DNA of 64,000 bases from Scalesia atractyloides (GCA_947069175.1 CAMTDV010000018.1:37770869-37834868); one strand, 5' to 3'; positions 46,512-58,500 are shown, counted from the first letter of the stretch. Notes: generated by a model from the letters alone, not told the origin. Numbers and translations are program-made.

Positions 46512-47430
46512 CAACGGATCAAGTTCAACCTCCATCTTGTCCATTCCTCTCCCAGTATTCAGAGGAGAAGGGTACGAGTTCTGTAGTGTTCGCATGAAGA
46601 CACTACTAATGTCTCATTATTTGTGGGATCTGGCGAATACAGGATACAACGTGGTGGATCAGATCGCACGCGTTTACAGGAAAACAGGAGAAAAGATGCT
46701 AGGGCGTTAGCGTTGATTCAACAGGCGGTACATGATGATGTGTTCTCTAGGATTGCAGCTGCAGTCTCTGCACGTCAGGCATGGAACCTTTTGCAAACCG
46801 AGTTTCAAGGAGACTCAAAGGTTAAGACGGTGAAGTTACAAACGCTAAGACGGGAGTTCGAAATGTTGCAGATGAAAGACGGTGAGGCAGTATCCGATTT
46901 CTTGTCCAAGGTAATGAAGAACGTGAATCAAAAAAGGTTGTTTGGTGAAACAGTTAGTGACCAAACTGTTGTCGAGAAAGTATTACGTAGTTTACCACCT
47001 CAATGGGATCGTGTCGTGTATGCTATTGAGGAGTCCAAAGACCTTACAACCCTATCTTTTGATCAACTAATGGGGTCCTTACAGGCACATGAGGTTCGTG
47101 TTAACCGGGGAATGGAGCCGGTGGCTGAGGAACAAGCTTTTCAAGCAAAAGAAGAAGAGCATGCATTCAACGTTCGTGGTAGGGGACGAGGTGTTTATCG
47201 TGGTCGTAGCCGTGGTCGTGGAGGCAGAAGTTCTGGAAGAGGAAGAGGTGCTCCCCATTGTTACAATTGCAATCGCGTTGGTCATCTCAAAGCAGATTGT
47301 TGGTATGAAGCACAATCTCAAGCTGTGATGGGAATACAACCGAAGAAAGTGACGACGACTACCGATTATTTATGGCGATTTGCAATGACGACGTTTCAAA
47401 GCATACTACTAAGAAGAAGGATCAGTCTGG
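46512..47430 (+). pseudogene. copia gag (Tork/TNT1-like)
   Basis: Starts SSSTSILSIPLPVFRGEGYE without its usual ATG, changes frame near 46690, then runs as an open frame to 47441. Landmarks: ALALIQQAVHDDVFSRIAAA, WNLLQTEFQGDSKVKTVKLQ, SDFLSKVM, VVEKVLRSLPPQWD and ELMGSL-type LDQLMGSLQAHE-like sequence. An Arg/Gly-rich run (about 47180-47250) precedes a CCHC knuckle (CYNCNRVGHLKADC, 47259-47300). Gag builds the particle. Confidence 0.85.
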
Positions 47431-47907
47431 TTTCTGGATAGTGGATGTAGTAACCATATGACGGGCAACAAGTCGCTATTTAAGACCCTGGTTGAAGGAA
47501 GAAAAGTGCATGTCAAGATGGGTGATGGAAACTCAATACCAGTTGAAGGTAAAGGGACGATTCAGATTGCGGTTTCAACCGGAGAACACAAAACACTTGA
47601 TGAGGTACAATTTTCTCCAGCACTTGGTTATAATTTACTTAGTGTCGGACAATTAATGCAATCTGGATATAAACTTGTATTTGACGATGATGCGTGTGTC
47701 ATAATCAACAAGCGTTCCAGTAAGACTATGTGTAAAGTGATGATGTCCAGCAATAGAACTTTTCCCTTGGATGTTGTACAAGATCAGGTGCAACCAGTAC
47801 AAGTCCCTGTTGTTGCAGTTGCAAAAGTAACCTGTATGTTATGGCACTTTCGGTTCGGGCACCTACATGAACACGGGCTTCAAACTTTATCCAAAAATGA
47901 AAGGTGA
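47431..47907 (+). pseudogene. copia protease and GAG-pre-integrase
   Basis: Active site Asp-Ser-Gly at 47437-47445 (FLDSGCSNHMTGN), one frame away from gag. Then the protease body (VKMGDGNSIPVEGKGTI, NLLSVGQLMQSGYKLVF) and the start of the integrase zinc region (LWHFRFGHLHEHGL). The frame stops at 47905-47907 by a frameshift just before the Cys pair. Confidence 0.8.
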
Positions 47908-49085
47908 TTGGGTTACCACCAATTACGTCACTTGAGAAGTGTGAAGGCTGTATATATGGAAAGCAAACAAGAATTTCTTTTCCCACATCTGCATGGCGAA
48001 CAAGTAAACCCCTACAACTGGTTCATGGAGATTTGGTGGGGCCAATGAACACGAAATCTTTGGGAGGTAATTTATATTTCTTTTTGTTGACTGATGATTT
48101 TACTCGTATGAGCTGGGTATATTTTCTATGTAACAAAAGTGACACCTTTGCAAAGTTTAAAGCATTCAAGGCTAGAGTTGAACGTGAATCTGGTATGCAA
48201 CTGGTTGCTTTTCGTACCGATCGAGGAGGAGAGTTTCTTTCTAAAGAATTCAATATGTTCTGCGAGACGGAAGGAATTCATCGTCAACTGACAGCTCCCT
48301 ACAACCCAGAAAAGAACGGTGTAGCCGAGCGTAAGAACCGGACCGTTCAAGAAATGGCTAAAAGTATGATTAAAGCGAAGAATTTGGGTGAAGAGTATTG
48401 GGCAGAGGCTGTGGCCACAGCCATTTATATTCGAAACATGTCTCTCACTACAGCCGTTCAAGACAAGACACCCTTTGAACAGTGGTATGATCGAAAGCCG
48501 TCTGTGTGTCATTTACAGGTTTTTGGGTGTGTGGCATATGCACTTAAACCCAAACATCTTAGAAGAAAATTAGATGTTAAATCAGTCAAATGTATTTTTA
48601 TCGGTTACTGTCCTAACTCTAAGGCTTATCATCTTTATAACCCCGTCAAGAAAAATATTATTACTAGCAGAGATGTTTTCTTTGATGAATTGGCTAGATG
48701 GGAAGATCCAGAAACAATGGGTGATCATATGAAAAGTGGACAGGCTGTGCAAGAAATAAATGTGATTAATGAAGCATCCAACGCTGGGCATGCTTCAAAT
48801 GAAACAAGTCCATCGGGAAGCTCAAGCCACGCAAATCAGAATAGTCCCGTGACATCAGTCTCGCAAACAACAGCCGAGTCAGGTTCTCAAGAAAGTCGTA
48901 CCCAACCCGTGAGAACATTAATTGATCCCTATGAAAACACAACTGAGATAGTTGATTCATGTCAGTTTGCTCTCACTATTATGGAGCCAACGACATTTGA
49001 AGAAGCAATTGTACAGGAAGAGTGGAAGATGGCGATAGGAAGAAGAATTATAACTAGAAAGCATCTACGCTACCACATATTATGA
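47904..49085 (+). pseudogene. copia integrase, RT lost
   Basis: Cys-X2-Cys of the zinc module (EKCEGCIYGKQ), then catalytic residues Asp (VHGDLVGPM), Asp (FRTDRGGEF) and Glu (KNGVAERKNR). The C-terminal part includes FGCVAYALKPKHLRRKLD and KCIFIGY. A Ser/Thr-rich linker leads to the first residues of RT (EPTTFEEAIVQEEWKMA) at about 49035, after which sequence is unrelated. The 3' half of the element with RT, RNase H and LTR is gone. Confidence 0.85.
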
Positions 49086-50084
49086 ATCTAAATTTGAGTG
49101 TTCGACACACTCTTAGAGGTGGCAAGTCGGTTGGGTTGAATAGGTTGGATACTGGTCATGTTTAGTATTGGTTAGGTTATGTAATAGGTCATTTTTAGTA
49201 CAAGTGGAGTTGAATTAAGCCCACAATTTTTATCTTTTCATACTACCACAATGACAATCAACGCTTGCAACCATGAGATTCTTTGTTTCAGTGAAGTATG
49301 TAGCTTGCTACTTCTTGATTTACGAGTTAGAAGCATATAATAATAATTTCATTTATGAACTTTTTGTAGTTCATGACTCTTGCACAACTATCTAGGTATG
49401 GATCTAATATAGAAATAAGTCCAGTCAACAGGTTCGCGCTCAATTATTATTTATTGTCTTTTTTCTTAAATTTTCTTGCTGGACCGATGAGCTCTTTTCT
49501 TTGTTCGAGAAAATTTTTTTACGCAATGTGATTTGGGCTTGAAACAAAACAAAATTTTGATTGGCTGATCAGTTTTGTGACCATCTACCATTTGGCACTC
49601 TTAACAGGAACGAAGAGGACGATTGGAGGGACACGTCGACTGTCGAGTAATTGAAGTCAACCAAAGGGGCAACAGTTATGCGACGCAAACGAAGGGCAGG
49701 TTGTGCATCAGTGAGGATCAATCATGTTTCTCAGGACATTTGATCAAGTTTAACATCCATGGATGTGTGTTTTTCTTAAAAAAAATTATTAGAATGAATA
49801 GTTTATATGAAATTTGCAATTGGAAATTATTAGGTTTGACATTGAACGTGAAGATGAGAGAACTATTATGGCAATGCATTTGGGAACCAAAATACACACA
49901 TAATGAAGAATTTAATTTAATCTTCATAAATTTGACCAGTGTAAGCTTTTTTTTAGAATGCACTATTGCAAATCAAGAGTTGATTGGTGAATAATGTTCT
50001 ACTATGCAGGCATTGAAGCAAAGTAACTTTTTTGTAACGGCAAACTTTTACTCCTTTACACCAGTATTTCTAAATCATTTCCTC
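49086..50084. other. intergenic sequence, no gene seen
   Basis: AT-rich with no recognised coding sequence. A Gly/Arg-type short frame at 49623-49994 has no identifiable similarity. Confidence 0.5.
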
Positions 50085-50160
50085 TTGCTCCAGATTGAAC
50101 CTGGGACTCCTTTTAAAAGGCATATGTCTCTACCAAGTGGGCTACCTCACATTGGCCTAA
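50085..50160 (-). repeat. tRNA-derived (SINE-like) pol III box pair
   Basis: Minus strand reads TAGCCCACTTGGTAGAG (A box type) and, about 25 bases on, AGGTTCAATCTGG (B box type), the arrangement of a pol III promoter in a tRNA or a tRNA-headed SINE. The anticodon region does not form a proper stem. Two copies of a CCCGGGTGATAACCTAGT segment follow at 50261 and 50317; a related one is at 19397. Confidence 0.4.
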
Positions 50161-50808
50161 AGCAAAGTAACTATAGAGTTGATCCTCTTATTAACCAAAT
50201 TATTATATTTGTATATTGATAATTGATCTAAATAACTTTCTCGTGCCTGGGAAGCAATCCCGGGTGATAACCTAGTAGTTTTTATTATAAGTAAATTTCT
50301 CGAGCCCAGGAAGCGATCCCGGGTGATAACCTAGTTCTTATTTATATATGATTACACATGACACTCGACCCTTTTAACAGGTTTTCTTCATGTTGCAGCT
50401 ATGTCTGAACCTCGTGAAAGGCTAGATCCGGTACAAAAGCCAAACCCCAACAATCAATGTTTCAACAACAACCAATGACCTCAAACTCGACTCATTGATG
50501 ATTATTGTCCAACCTCAAAAACAAACCCCAACTCGTTTGCACACCCTTACGCCTCTTCCTCTACTTGCAAAACCCTTATATGGCCTTAATCAACCAAAAC
50601 ACCAAACATATCGGGTCAAAGTTATAGATTTGACCGTTTTCGAACAAGGAGTCACAAGAAGGGGTTCACATAGTCTCAAAGATTTGTATAACCATAAAAT
50701 AAATTTAATACCATTTCAAAGACCAAGATCCGAGAGTACTATATATAGGAACAAATCTAAAGAGTATTTATTTATTTATTTATACATAAATAAATATAGA
50801 CAACAGCT
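50161..50808. other. region 3' of the thioredoxin gene
   Basis: A possible captured exon at 50399-50460 (acceptor TTGCAG, then MSEPRERLDPVQKPNPNN). Close to the thioredoxin stop, TTTATT repeats (50766-50785) give minus-strand AATAAA polyadenylation signals. Confidence 0.4.
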
Positions 50809-51536
50809 CTACAAGAACTTTTCAATGGAGGTAGAGAGTGTAGATTTAGGAACTGCACCAATAACAGCATCTTTCTTCTCACCATCTTTGAATATAATAA
50901 CAGTGGGGATGCTTCTGATCCCATATTGGCTTGCAATTGTGGGGCTTTCATCAGTATTCACCTTGTAACAAGCGAGTTTCCCTGTGTACTCCTTTGCAAG
51001 TTCATCGATGATCGGGTGGATCATGCGACAAGGCCCGCACCATGGGGCCCAGAACTCAACCAGTACAGGGACTTGAGACTCCAGGACATTTTTTTGCCAT
51101 GTTGCATCCGTCACTGCAAGAAGTGCAACCAAAACAGCAAATTGCTGTAAGTAAATCTGGATGTTTATGCCGTCATTTATGCTTCAGTGTTGTTCCTCTA
51201 TCAATAAGACTAATTTATAGGGCCGTTTCTCTAGTGCTATAATAATGTGTGGCGAATTCTCATCCACCATTCAAAGATAAACAAACTTTTCAAGAGCATA
51301 AACAGAAAACTTATAACTAACATACATAACAAACTGAATAATAAAGGATTCTAACCTTGAACAGCTTCCTGAGCCTGGCAAACAATACGCGCTCCATGCC
51401 CGCTTAATTTACGCCCCCCCAACTTAGCCGACTGAATTCTCAAACCTCTTGATACCTGCAAATTTACAAAGTTCCTAGGGCCGGAGACGACCGGAGACAC
51501 ACGGGGAAGTGTAAGAGTTTCAAGAACACGAGCCAT
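50809..51536 (-). CDS. thioredoxin m-type, chloroplast
   Basis: Two exons on the minus strand: 51536-51356 and 51113-50809, with a 242-bp intron (donor CAAG|GTTAGA, acceptor CTTGCAG) in phase 1; together 161 residues. Residues 1 to about 55 are Ser/Arg-rich, nearly free of acidic residues, and look like a plastid transit peptide. The thioredoxin fold follows, with the redox site W85-C86-G87-P88-C89 and the cis-proline in IRSIPT. The motifs KVNTDESP and IFKDGEKKDAVIGAVPKSTL fit the m type, which takes electrons from ferredoxin-thioredoxin reductase to light-regulate Calvin-cycle and other stromal enzymes. Frame and splice sites are intact, so probably functional. It stands between retroelement debris and the E2 gene, transcribed in the same direction as the E2. 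Confidence 0.92.
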
Positions 51537-52261
51537 CTAAATAACTGAGGATCTATACAAAAAGAAGAAATGGAGTTTGTGTTGTGTGGATGAACGAGAT
51601 AATTGGGTTGAATGGAGTTTGTTAAATTGTTAGTTGGTGGCTTTGCATACGTTTTATCTTCTTGGATTGGATTGGATGACATTTGTTTGGGCCTTGATAT
51701 TGCTGGGCCCACTACTTTAGATATGGCAAGTTGAAGTTAAATCCACCACAGAACAAAGATATTCAATACTAGCTAGCTTAGCTATTGCATGCGTTGTTCT
51801 TTGATATTTTCGTTTGTTGGTGGTAGTTATCAATTCATAGGTGTTGGAGATTTAATAAGATGAAGGTCATTGTTTTCTATCAACTAATTACAAAAAAATA
51901 TATATATACAATAAATATAGATTAGAGTATATATGGTTTTTAATATTTATAAAAGTTAAATTAATTATGATTACATATAGTCGACGTAGAGTATGTCATA
52001 ACTAAGAGTGGTATAAGCAATGGATAATGATTCAGTTTGTGTAACACAAAGAATGATGCGATGGCTAGTCGTGCCGATCTGCAACGACAAATGTTTGATA
52101 CTTGTACAAACGATACCACATGCGATGCGCAACTAGTAGAAACCATCCATGCTTATTTGTGTCAAATTTGGGTCTGGGGTGGTACGTAAGACCAACCAAA
52201 AGGGGGAAGAGATTATGAATTACTCGATAAAAGGCTAACTTTTAGTTGCATATAAAGCTTA
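51537..52261. other. thioredoxin upstream region
   Basis: Non-coding. It contains the promoter and 5' leader of the minus-strand thioredoxin gene; no clear TATA box was fixed. Confidence 0.5.
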
Positions 52262-52575
52262 GACTATGGGGTATAGGGCGGGGGTTTGGGCGTGGGTGGG
52301 GGGAAACGCCCATGTGACCACACCGGGTGGGCTTGGGTTTGGGCGTGGCCCTTTGGGCGGGGTTTCAGCCTGGGCGTTGGGTGAGGCTACCATCTGAGCT
52401 GGCGGGTGGACATTGGGTGTACCCTACCCTATGGTTTATCCATTAATTTAAAAAAAATAATAAAAGGAATTTGGTCAAGCCACGCCCCAAACCCAAGCCC
52501 CACCATACCCCCAATTTTTTGGGTCACGTGTCAACCCATGCCCCAAACCCCCGCCCCACCATACCCCACGCTCTT
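52262..52575. mobile_element. GC-rich foldback MITE
   Basis: Ends are inverted: left TGGGGTATAGGGCGGGGGTT (from 52267) and right, on the other strand, TGGGGTATGGTGGGGCGGGG (from about 52568). The inside repeats GGGTTTGGGCGTGG. Target duplication not resolved. It lies about 250 bases after the stop of the E2 gene. Confidence 0.55.
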
Positions 52576-52825
52576 ATTTGGCTGCATATTCACATTTCAA
52601 CGCATAATTCTAACTACTTTGAAACATAACCATTCTAAACAATCTCATATCAGCTTTGATGACAAGAAACTCAGTCGGGCTTGGATTTGCATATTCACAA
52701 TTCAAAAGCATTTTTATAAGTCACAGTTTTTAATAAAGACAAAGAACGCAAACATATAAATAAAACACCAATCCTTGTATCTACACCTTAATTTAAGGGG
52801 CTAAAAATGCCCTTCAACATCTGTT

Positions 52826-55800
52826 TTAGATGCCGAAACACCACAATATCTTCTGAGTTAGGTTCTTCTTCTTCTTTTGTAACTGAAGTGTTAGATTTTC
52901 AGTTTTGGCTTTGACTTTGGCTTCGGCTTCTGTCACAAACTCCTCCGGATCCTCTACCCCTATTTGTTTAAACGCTCCTACAAGTGTCTTCATGTACCCT
53001 TTGACTTCTTTCTTGTTATTCCGTGAAGTCGCTGTCTCCGTAGTCACGACAATGCCGCACTTGACTCCCAAGCCTTTCGTGTAATAATCTCTACACGTCG
53101 TCAGAATGCCACTTGCACGGTCATGAAAATGACCAATCACTAGATCTTCAAAATGCTGCATCCAGAATACATCAAGTTATCAAACACAAATCACAACAAT
53201 CGTGCATCACAAACCAAAAGTTAATATAATATTAAACTCGGCTTCAAAAGAACCCGTTGCTTTTATAGTTAATACTTTCATACTTACCGGTTATAGATAA
53301 AACAAAACCCAAATCCAAAAAAAAAACAAAAAAAACTAGCATCTTATAGGTAACCATTGCAATCATACCTTAGGTGGTTTCTTCATGGTGTAAACCATAG
53401 TTTTGAGAGAGTAAATTAGCGTACGCTGATTGTATTCCAGTGCAAGATTCTCCCCATAAGCCGAGCCACTAGTAGCTTCATATCCGGGTTCATTGAAATA
53501 GGGCTTTGCATTCAAAACCATACCCTGCATAGAGACCAAAACCTGGAGCATAGTTGAAAGGGTAGGCGTCCATTTCTCATTCTTGGAACCGTGCCAAGTG
53601 TTTAGAAGGCTCAAGCAAACTTTGCCACTGGTGTACAAATTCGGATTAATTCTTAGGCCACCTGAGTGATAATACACTTGCTGAAAAGATTTTGACATTA
53701 GTACTATACCTTGTCACATAAAGAATAAAGAATGAATCGGGTTAATGTCATAAAAAAAATCATTTTACTTTCTCATTTTGCACCAAATAATCGATAATCC
53801 AATTTTATTTTATTAGTCCTTAAAATTGTATGAAATACACATATGTATCAACGAATATAATAGAATGATTTGTTACCTCTTAAACATGTCAAAATTTGAT
53901 GCAAATATACCACATGTACAAAAATGCTAAAATGGATTTCGTTACCATATAAGATTATATTGGATTGTACATAAAAGATAAAAAAAAATTTGCTGAGGTG
54001 GCTTTCTTCATCAAGAAAAGAGTTTACATGACATTTATCCCACCTAAACGAAAAAGCCACGAGCGTGCTATCAGCCAGGTACGTTTTGAATGCATTTCAC
54101 AAATACGTGCATTTTAACAATTTTAAGTATACTAAAATTGGATCAAGAGACTTTTTCTGTGAGAAAGTATACATTGGTTTTTAACTGTAGCAACCCTATT
54201 AATAATATCAAACCATATAATGAAAAAAGAATAGATATATGAATGACATACAGGTGGATCGTTAGGGTAGTTTTTAGGGAAGCACACATCAAAGAAAAAA
54301 AGACCATCATGATATGGAGTCCCTTCTACTCCTATTATCACAGCTCTTAAAAGATCCATTCTCCCTTCATAGACCCTAACATATATCATATCTGCAACAA
54401 AAATTAATAAGCCCAAATATTAAAAAATGATAAATTAAAAAACTTTAGCAGAATTAGCAAAACAAACCAGGCAAATTCTTTTCAAGAATCCTCCATTCTT
54501 CTTGAATCTTTTTAGCCCAGTTTTTTGGTGGCTTCAAATATCATAAGAAATATCATTGGAAATTGATTAATTTCAATTAAAAAAAAAGTTGAAACCACAC
54601 TTGCCTGCCACGATGATGATTTTGATTTTAAATAGTGATGATCTGAATAGTCCTCAACAACATCAAACTTCTTGAAGTTCATATATTTCCTCTTAACTTC
54701 TTCTGGATCTAGTTTGATATCCTAAACAATAGAGAAAATTACTTTTTTTTATTTAAAAAGAAGCTTCATTGTAAGACTGGGTGACACGGGGTAGCACCCC
54801 TTTCCACCTCAGCTCAATACCACCCTATGGTAGGGATGAGCATATAGTATTTGATATTTGGCGTTTTCGGTTCGGTGTTTGTAAAATACCGATTTTTACC
54901 TTCAAATACGGTACCGGTATCACGCTCATCCCTACCTTATCCCCCCCCCTCCCCCCGCACCATTGGGGGCACCATTATCCTCTTTATCAGCCCAATAACG
55001 ACAGACAACGGATGAAATGTGGGGCCCACTTCGCATTAAATGTATAAAACAAAAGAATAATTTTTTTTTGTGTGTGGGGGGGAGGGGGGGATTTTGTGGG
55101 GCTTTAATCCATCCATTCCATAGCATGTAGTCTAACAAAAAATTACCACTACACTAACACATACTTTTTTTTGAAAGAGATATTAACACATACTTAATGG
55201 CTTCATTTTATGTCCACACACACAAGTAGAATTAACACATGTCCTCTTTTAACATTTACTATACATAAAATAATGGACTACGTATTTGAACTGATCCAAA
55301 AATTGACAGACTCGTATATGGATCAACCGTATAGAAGCAAGTGGACTAGAAAACAACTCATCTGAAAATGGACGTCACTTTTTATTTGGACATAACAGGT
55401 TGAACATTGTGACAAACCCCGTAGGTGGTATGTGTCGAATTTGGATTCTATGAGCTTGATGTAATAACATTCTTATTCGTAATTTACTAAATGGGTCTTA
55501 TTGGTTGGCAGGTCAGAGCATAAAAATTTGACAAGAACCCAAACATGACTTAAAACCAAAAATCGTGTTAGACATGTGAAGTCGGACACGACATATACTA
55601 GCAGGTTGACACGACCCGTTTACCCTAAGTTTTTTTTTTACATTTAGAATTTTAAAACAAGTCTATATAAAATAATTACATTTATTTCTAAATTTCTCTT
55701 TTAACTTTTTTTTGACATAACATACCAACCAATTTAATTTACATAAAGCACATTTTAAAAATACAAAATAAACATTAAATGAGTTCACCTGTCAAAAAAA

Positions 55801-56056
55801 ACATTAAATAAGTTAAACATGTCAACCCGCAAACCCGCTACCTAGGTTGACACAAAACCCAAACCTGCTACCTAGGTTGACACACCCCTACAAGTTCGTT
55901 TGAAGTAGTAATATTAAAAATAATAAAACATTAAAGTTAAAAATCAAAAAAAGGATCGAACCAACGGCATACACGATCATACCACTTAAAAAGATTAAGA
56001 AATATCAAGAATCCGACATTGAAGATATATATTCTTACCTCGTTTTCTTTAGCCAT
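52826..56056 (-). CDS. large E2 ubiquitin-conjugating enzyme, NPN type (UBC23-26/PHO2-like)
   Basis: Six exons, minus strand: 56056-56039, 54721-54605, 54531-54468, 54391-54252, 53680-53369 and 53155-52826. Phases agree and give 326 residues. Exon 1 holds only MAKENE. Exons 3-5 carry the UBC fold: NWAKKIQEEWRILEKNLP, IYVRVYEGRMDLLRAVIIG, GTPYHDGLFFFDVCFP, then RINPNLYTSGKVCLSLLNTW with catalytic Cys135. NPN (125-127) stands where most E2s have HPN, as in plant PHO2/UBC24-like and animal UBE2O-like enzymes. Exon 6 is the C-terminal extension (HFEDLVIGHFHDRA...). PHO2 members act on phosphate transport regulators; this protein is much shorter than PHO2, so UBC25/26-like is more likely. Intron 2 begins GC (CAG|GCAAGT); other introns are GT-AG. 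Intact and probably functional. Confidence 0.85.
54829..54940. mobile_element. small foldback MITE in E2 intron 1
   Basis: GGTAGGGATGAGC (54831-54843) and GCTCATCCCTACC (about 54924-54936) are inverted ends of a ~108-bp element. The inside also folds (CGGTTCGG / CGGTACCGG region). It lies about 110 bases upstream of exon 2 in the 1.3-kb first intron of the E2 gene. Confidence 0.6.
54941..56038 (-). other. rest of E2 intron 1
   Basis: Contains C- and G-runs (54943-54957, 55075-55090), repeated GCTACCTAGGTTGACACA segments (55837 and 55867) and AT-rich sequence. No exon was seen. Confidence 0.5.
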
Positions 56057-56390
56057 TGTATTCTTGTGTAGTAACAAAGACGATACCTGCTTGGCTGCTA
56101 TCTGTAAACACTTTAATCCAACAAAAAACCCACAAACATAAACAATTGTAACTTTCGAGTTTCCGGTTGGTAGCATCAAAACTACCTTAATTCTGTTTAG
56201 GGTTTTGACTTACAAAAATTAACGAAACAATTGAAGCTTTATAAATATTAACTTTTACATATATCTTTCCCGCGAAATCCGGTATAGCACCAACGAATTA
56301 CAAAGGGATTGCAAGTTCCTAACTCTTATTTTCATAGTAGGCCCCTTGTAAATCTAACTTTTCAGTATTAGCCCTTAAAGTTTTTCTATT
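56057..56390 (-). promoter_or_regulatory. E2 gene 5' flank
   Basis: 334 bases between the E2 start codon and a foldback MULE. Minus-strand TATAAAGC lies at about 56238-56245, a weak TATA-like candidate. The rest of any promoter would lie within or beyond the transposon. Confidence 0.35.
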
Positions 56391-57623
56391 GAGTTAAATG
56401 CCAAAATGGTCCCTGAGGTTTGCTCACTTTTGCCAATTTAGTCCAAAATCCAAAATTTTTAAATCTGGGTCCCTGTGGTTTGCATTTTATTGCCATTTTA
56501 GTCCAAATTTCAAAAAAGTCAAATTTTGTCAGGATTTCTTACAGAATTTTGTCTTTTTCCTCATTTCTCCCAAGGGCAAAATTGTCATTATTTATTTTTA
56601 GTCCAAATTTCTTACCCTACCCTATATAACACACACACACACACTCAACACACACACCTCGCACACACACACTCACTGTTATCTCTCTCTCTCGCATCTC
56701 CGGTCACCGGAGTAATTCCGGCCAATCTCTGGCCACGCACAACCACAACACCAGGACCACTCTCCTCCCCCCCCTTTCATGCACTCCCACACGACCTCTC
56801 TCTCCCCCTCGGTTCTTCTCCGACCAGGACACCGACAGAACCAGCGTGACCGGTGAACCACCGGCCGCTTTCTTCTTCCCTGGTCACACCCTACAACCCC
56901 TCTCCACTCTCGCTCATCCCTCTCTCTCCTCATCGCAGTCACCGGAAGACCTTCGGTCAACTTCTCAGTCGCCAGCGTCGTTTCAGTTCCGAGTTTCGGT
57001 TCGGGTCTGATTCAGTTTGGCTTGGGGCTTGGTTCAAGACACGGGTTCACATCTGGTTAGCTTGGATTCACACCGGAGACATCGAGTTCAGTCAACACGG
57101 CTAGATTGAGATGTGGCGCAAGTGGCTCGGGTCTTGGGTTCGACTCAACAAGCTCGGGTTCAGTCAACACGGCTAAATTTCGGCTAGATTGAGATGTGAA
57201 TTTAGGGAATACACGTGTTGCGTGAAAGAGCGGGGAGGAGAGTGGTCCTGGTGTTGTGGTTGTGCGTGGCTGGAGATTGGCCGGAATTACTCTGATGAAC
57301 GGAGACGTAAGAGAGAGAGATAACAGTGAGTGTGTGTGTGTGCGGCGTGTGTGCGTTGAGTGTGTGTGTGTGGTGTGTGTGGTGTTATATAGGGTAAGGT
57401 AAGAAATTTGGACTAAAAATAAATAATGACAGTTTTGCCCTTGGGAGAAATGAGGAAAAAGACAAAATTCTGTAAGAAATCCTGACAAAATTTGACTTTT
57501 TTGAAATTTGGACTAAAATGACAACAAAATGCAAACCACAGGGACCCAGATTTAAAAATTTTGGATTTTGGACTAAATTGACAAAAATGAGCAAACCTCA
57601 GAGACCATTTTGACATTTAACTC
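56391..57623. mobile_element. foldback Mutator-like element (MULE), possibly Pack-MULE
   Basis: Inverted arms of about 390 bases (56391-56780 and 57235-57623) start GAGTTAAATG and end CATTTAACTC, flanked by a perfect 9-bp target duplication TTTTCTATT (56382-56390 and 57624-57632), the size made by Mutator-family transposases. Each arm contains the GGTCCCTGAGGTTTG-type segments, a (CA)n/(GT)n run and CTCTCTCT repeats. The middle (56781-57234) is GC-rich and unlike its surroundings, so it may be captured host sequence. There is no transposase. Confidence 0.85.
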
Positions 57624-57878
57624 TTTTCTATTTTTGTCATTTTCTGAGTAACACTTTATTTATAGTAGTCACACGTATTTTCGTCATATATATGTACTTT
57701 TTAGATAATTAAAACATCATATTTATCTATTTTAATTTATATCATATAAAAGTTCTAATTATAACAATTCAATCACTTTTTTAAAAAGCTTCAATATGCC
57801 TATGTTATTAATAATATTGACTATTGTTATGGTAATAGTATATACAGCATCAGTTTTGTTCATAAACTTTTGGCCTTT

Positions 57879-58500
57879 TGGGTGGGGTTCGGCTACAAAG
57901 TTCATGTTCCCTACAAAGTGTACAAAGTTATAAAACACCATAATTTCAGCCATAAAACACACTCAAAACCCACAAATAACAGAGTGAAGATCACTAAAAC
58001 ACAATATGCAAACCCTAACAGTCCATAAAAACTTCAAACACACCATCGTAGAACTATGAATATAAAACAAACATGATAATCAACATAAAACACACTAATG
58101 TTAGTCATTCGATAATCAAAGTCTTATCATCCGAAACACAACACAAAACCCACAAATATGGCGTTTTAGTAATTTTCACTTTGTTATTTGTGGGTTTTGA
58201 GTGTGTTATCACTAAAACACAATATGCAAACACTAACAATCCATAAAAACTTCAAACACACCATCGTAGAACTATGAATATAAAACACAACATGATAATC
58301 AACATAAAACACACTAATGTTAGTCATTCGATAATCAAAGTCTTATCATCCGAAACACAACACAAAACCCACAAATATGGCGTTTTAGTAATTTTCATTT
58401 TGTTATTTGTGGGTTTTCAGCGTGTTTTATGGTTGACTTAAGTGTTATATGACTTTTTACACTTTGTAGGAAAAATGGACTTTGTAGCCAACTCACACCC
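57879..58500. mobile_element. foldback repeat with 218-bp tandem core
   Basis: Left end GGGTGGGGTTCGGCTACAAA and right end (other strand) GGGTGTGAGTTGGCTACAAA are inverted, as are GTTATTTGTGGGTTTTGAG-type segments inside. Two tandem units start at 57992 and 58210. TAAACTTTT occurs next to both ends, but on the left it is 8 bases away, so the target duplication is uncertain. Confidence 0.6.

Noticed and set aside
50495..50968. Plus-strand 157-codon frame overlapping the thioredoxin exon
   Set aside because: Its 3' half is the antisense of the thioredoxin coding sequence, which is clearly the real gene.
55937..56179. Minus-strand 80-codon frame beginning MMLPTGNS at the E2 gene start
   Set aside because: It runs into intron 1. 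The E2 start is the internal ATG at 56056 (MAKENE), followed at once by a GT donor that keeps the frame to exon 2.
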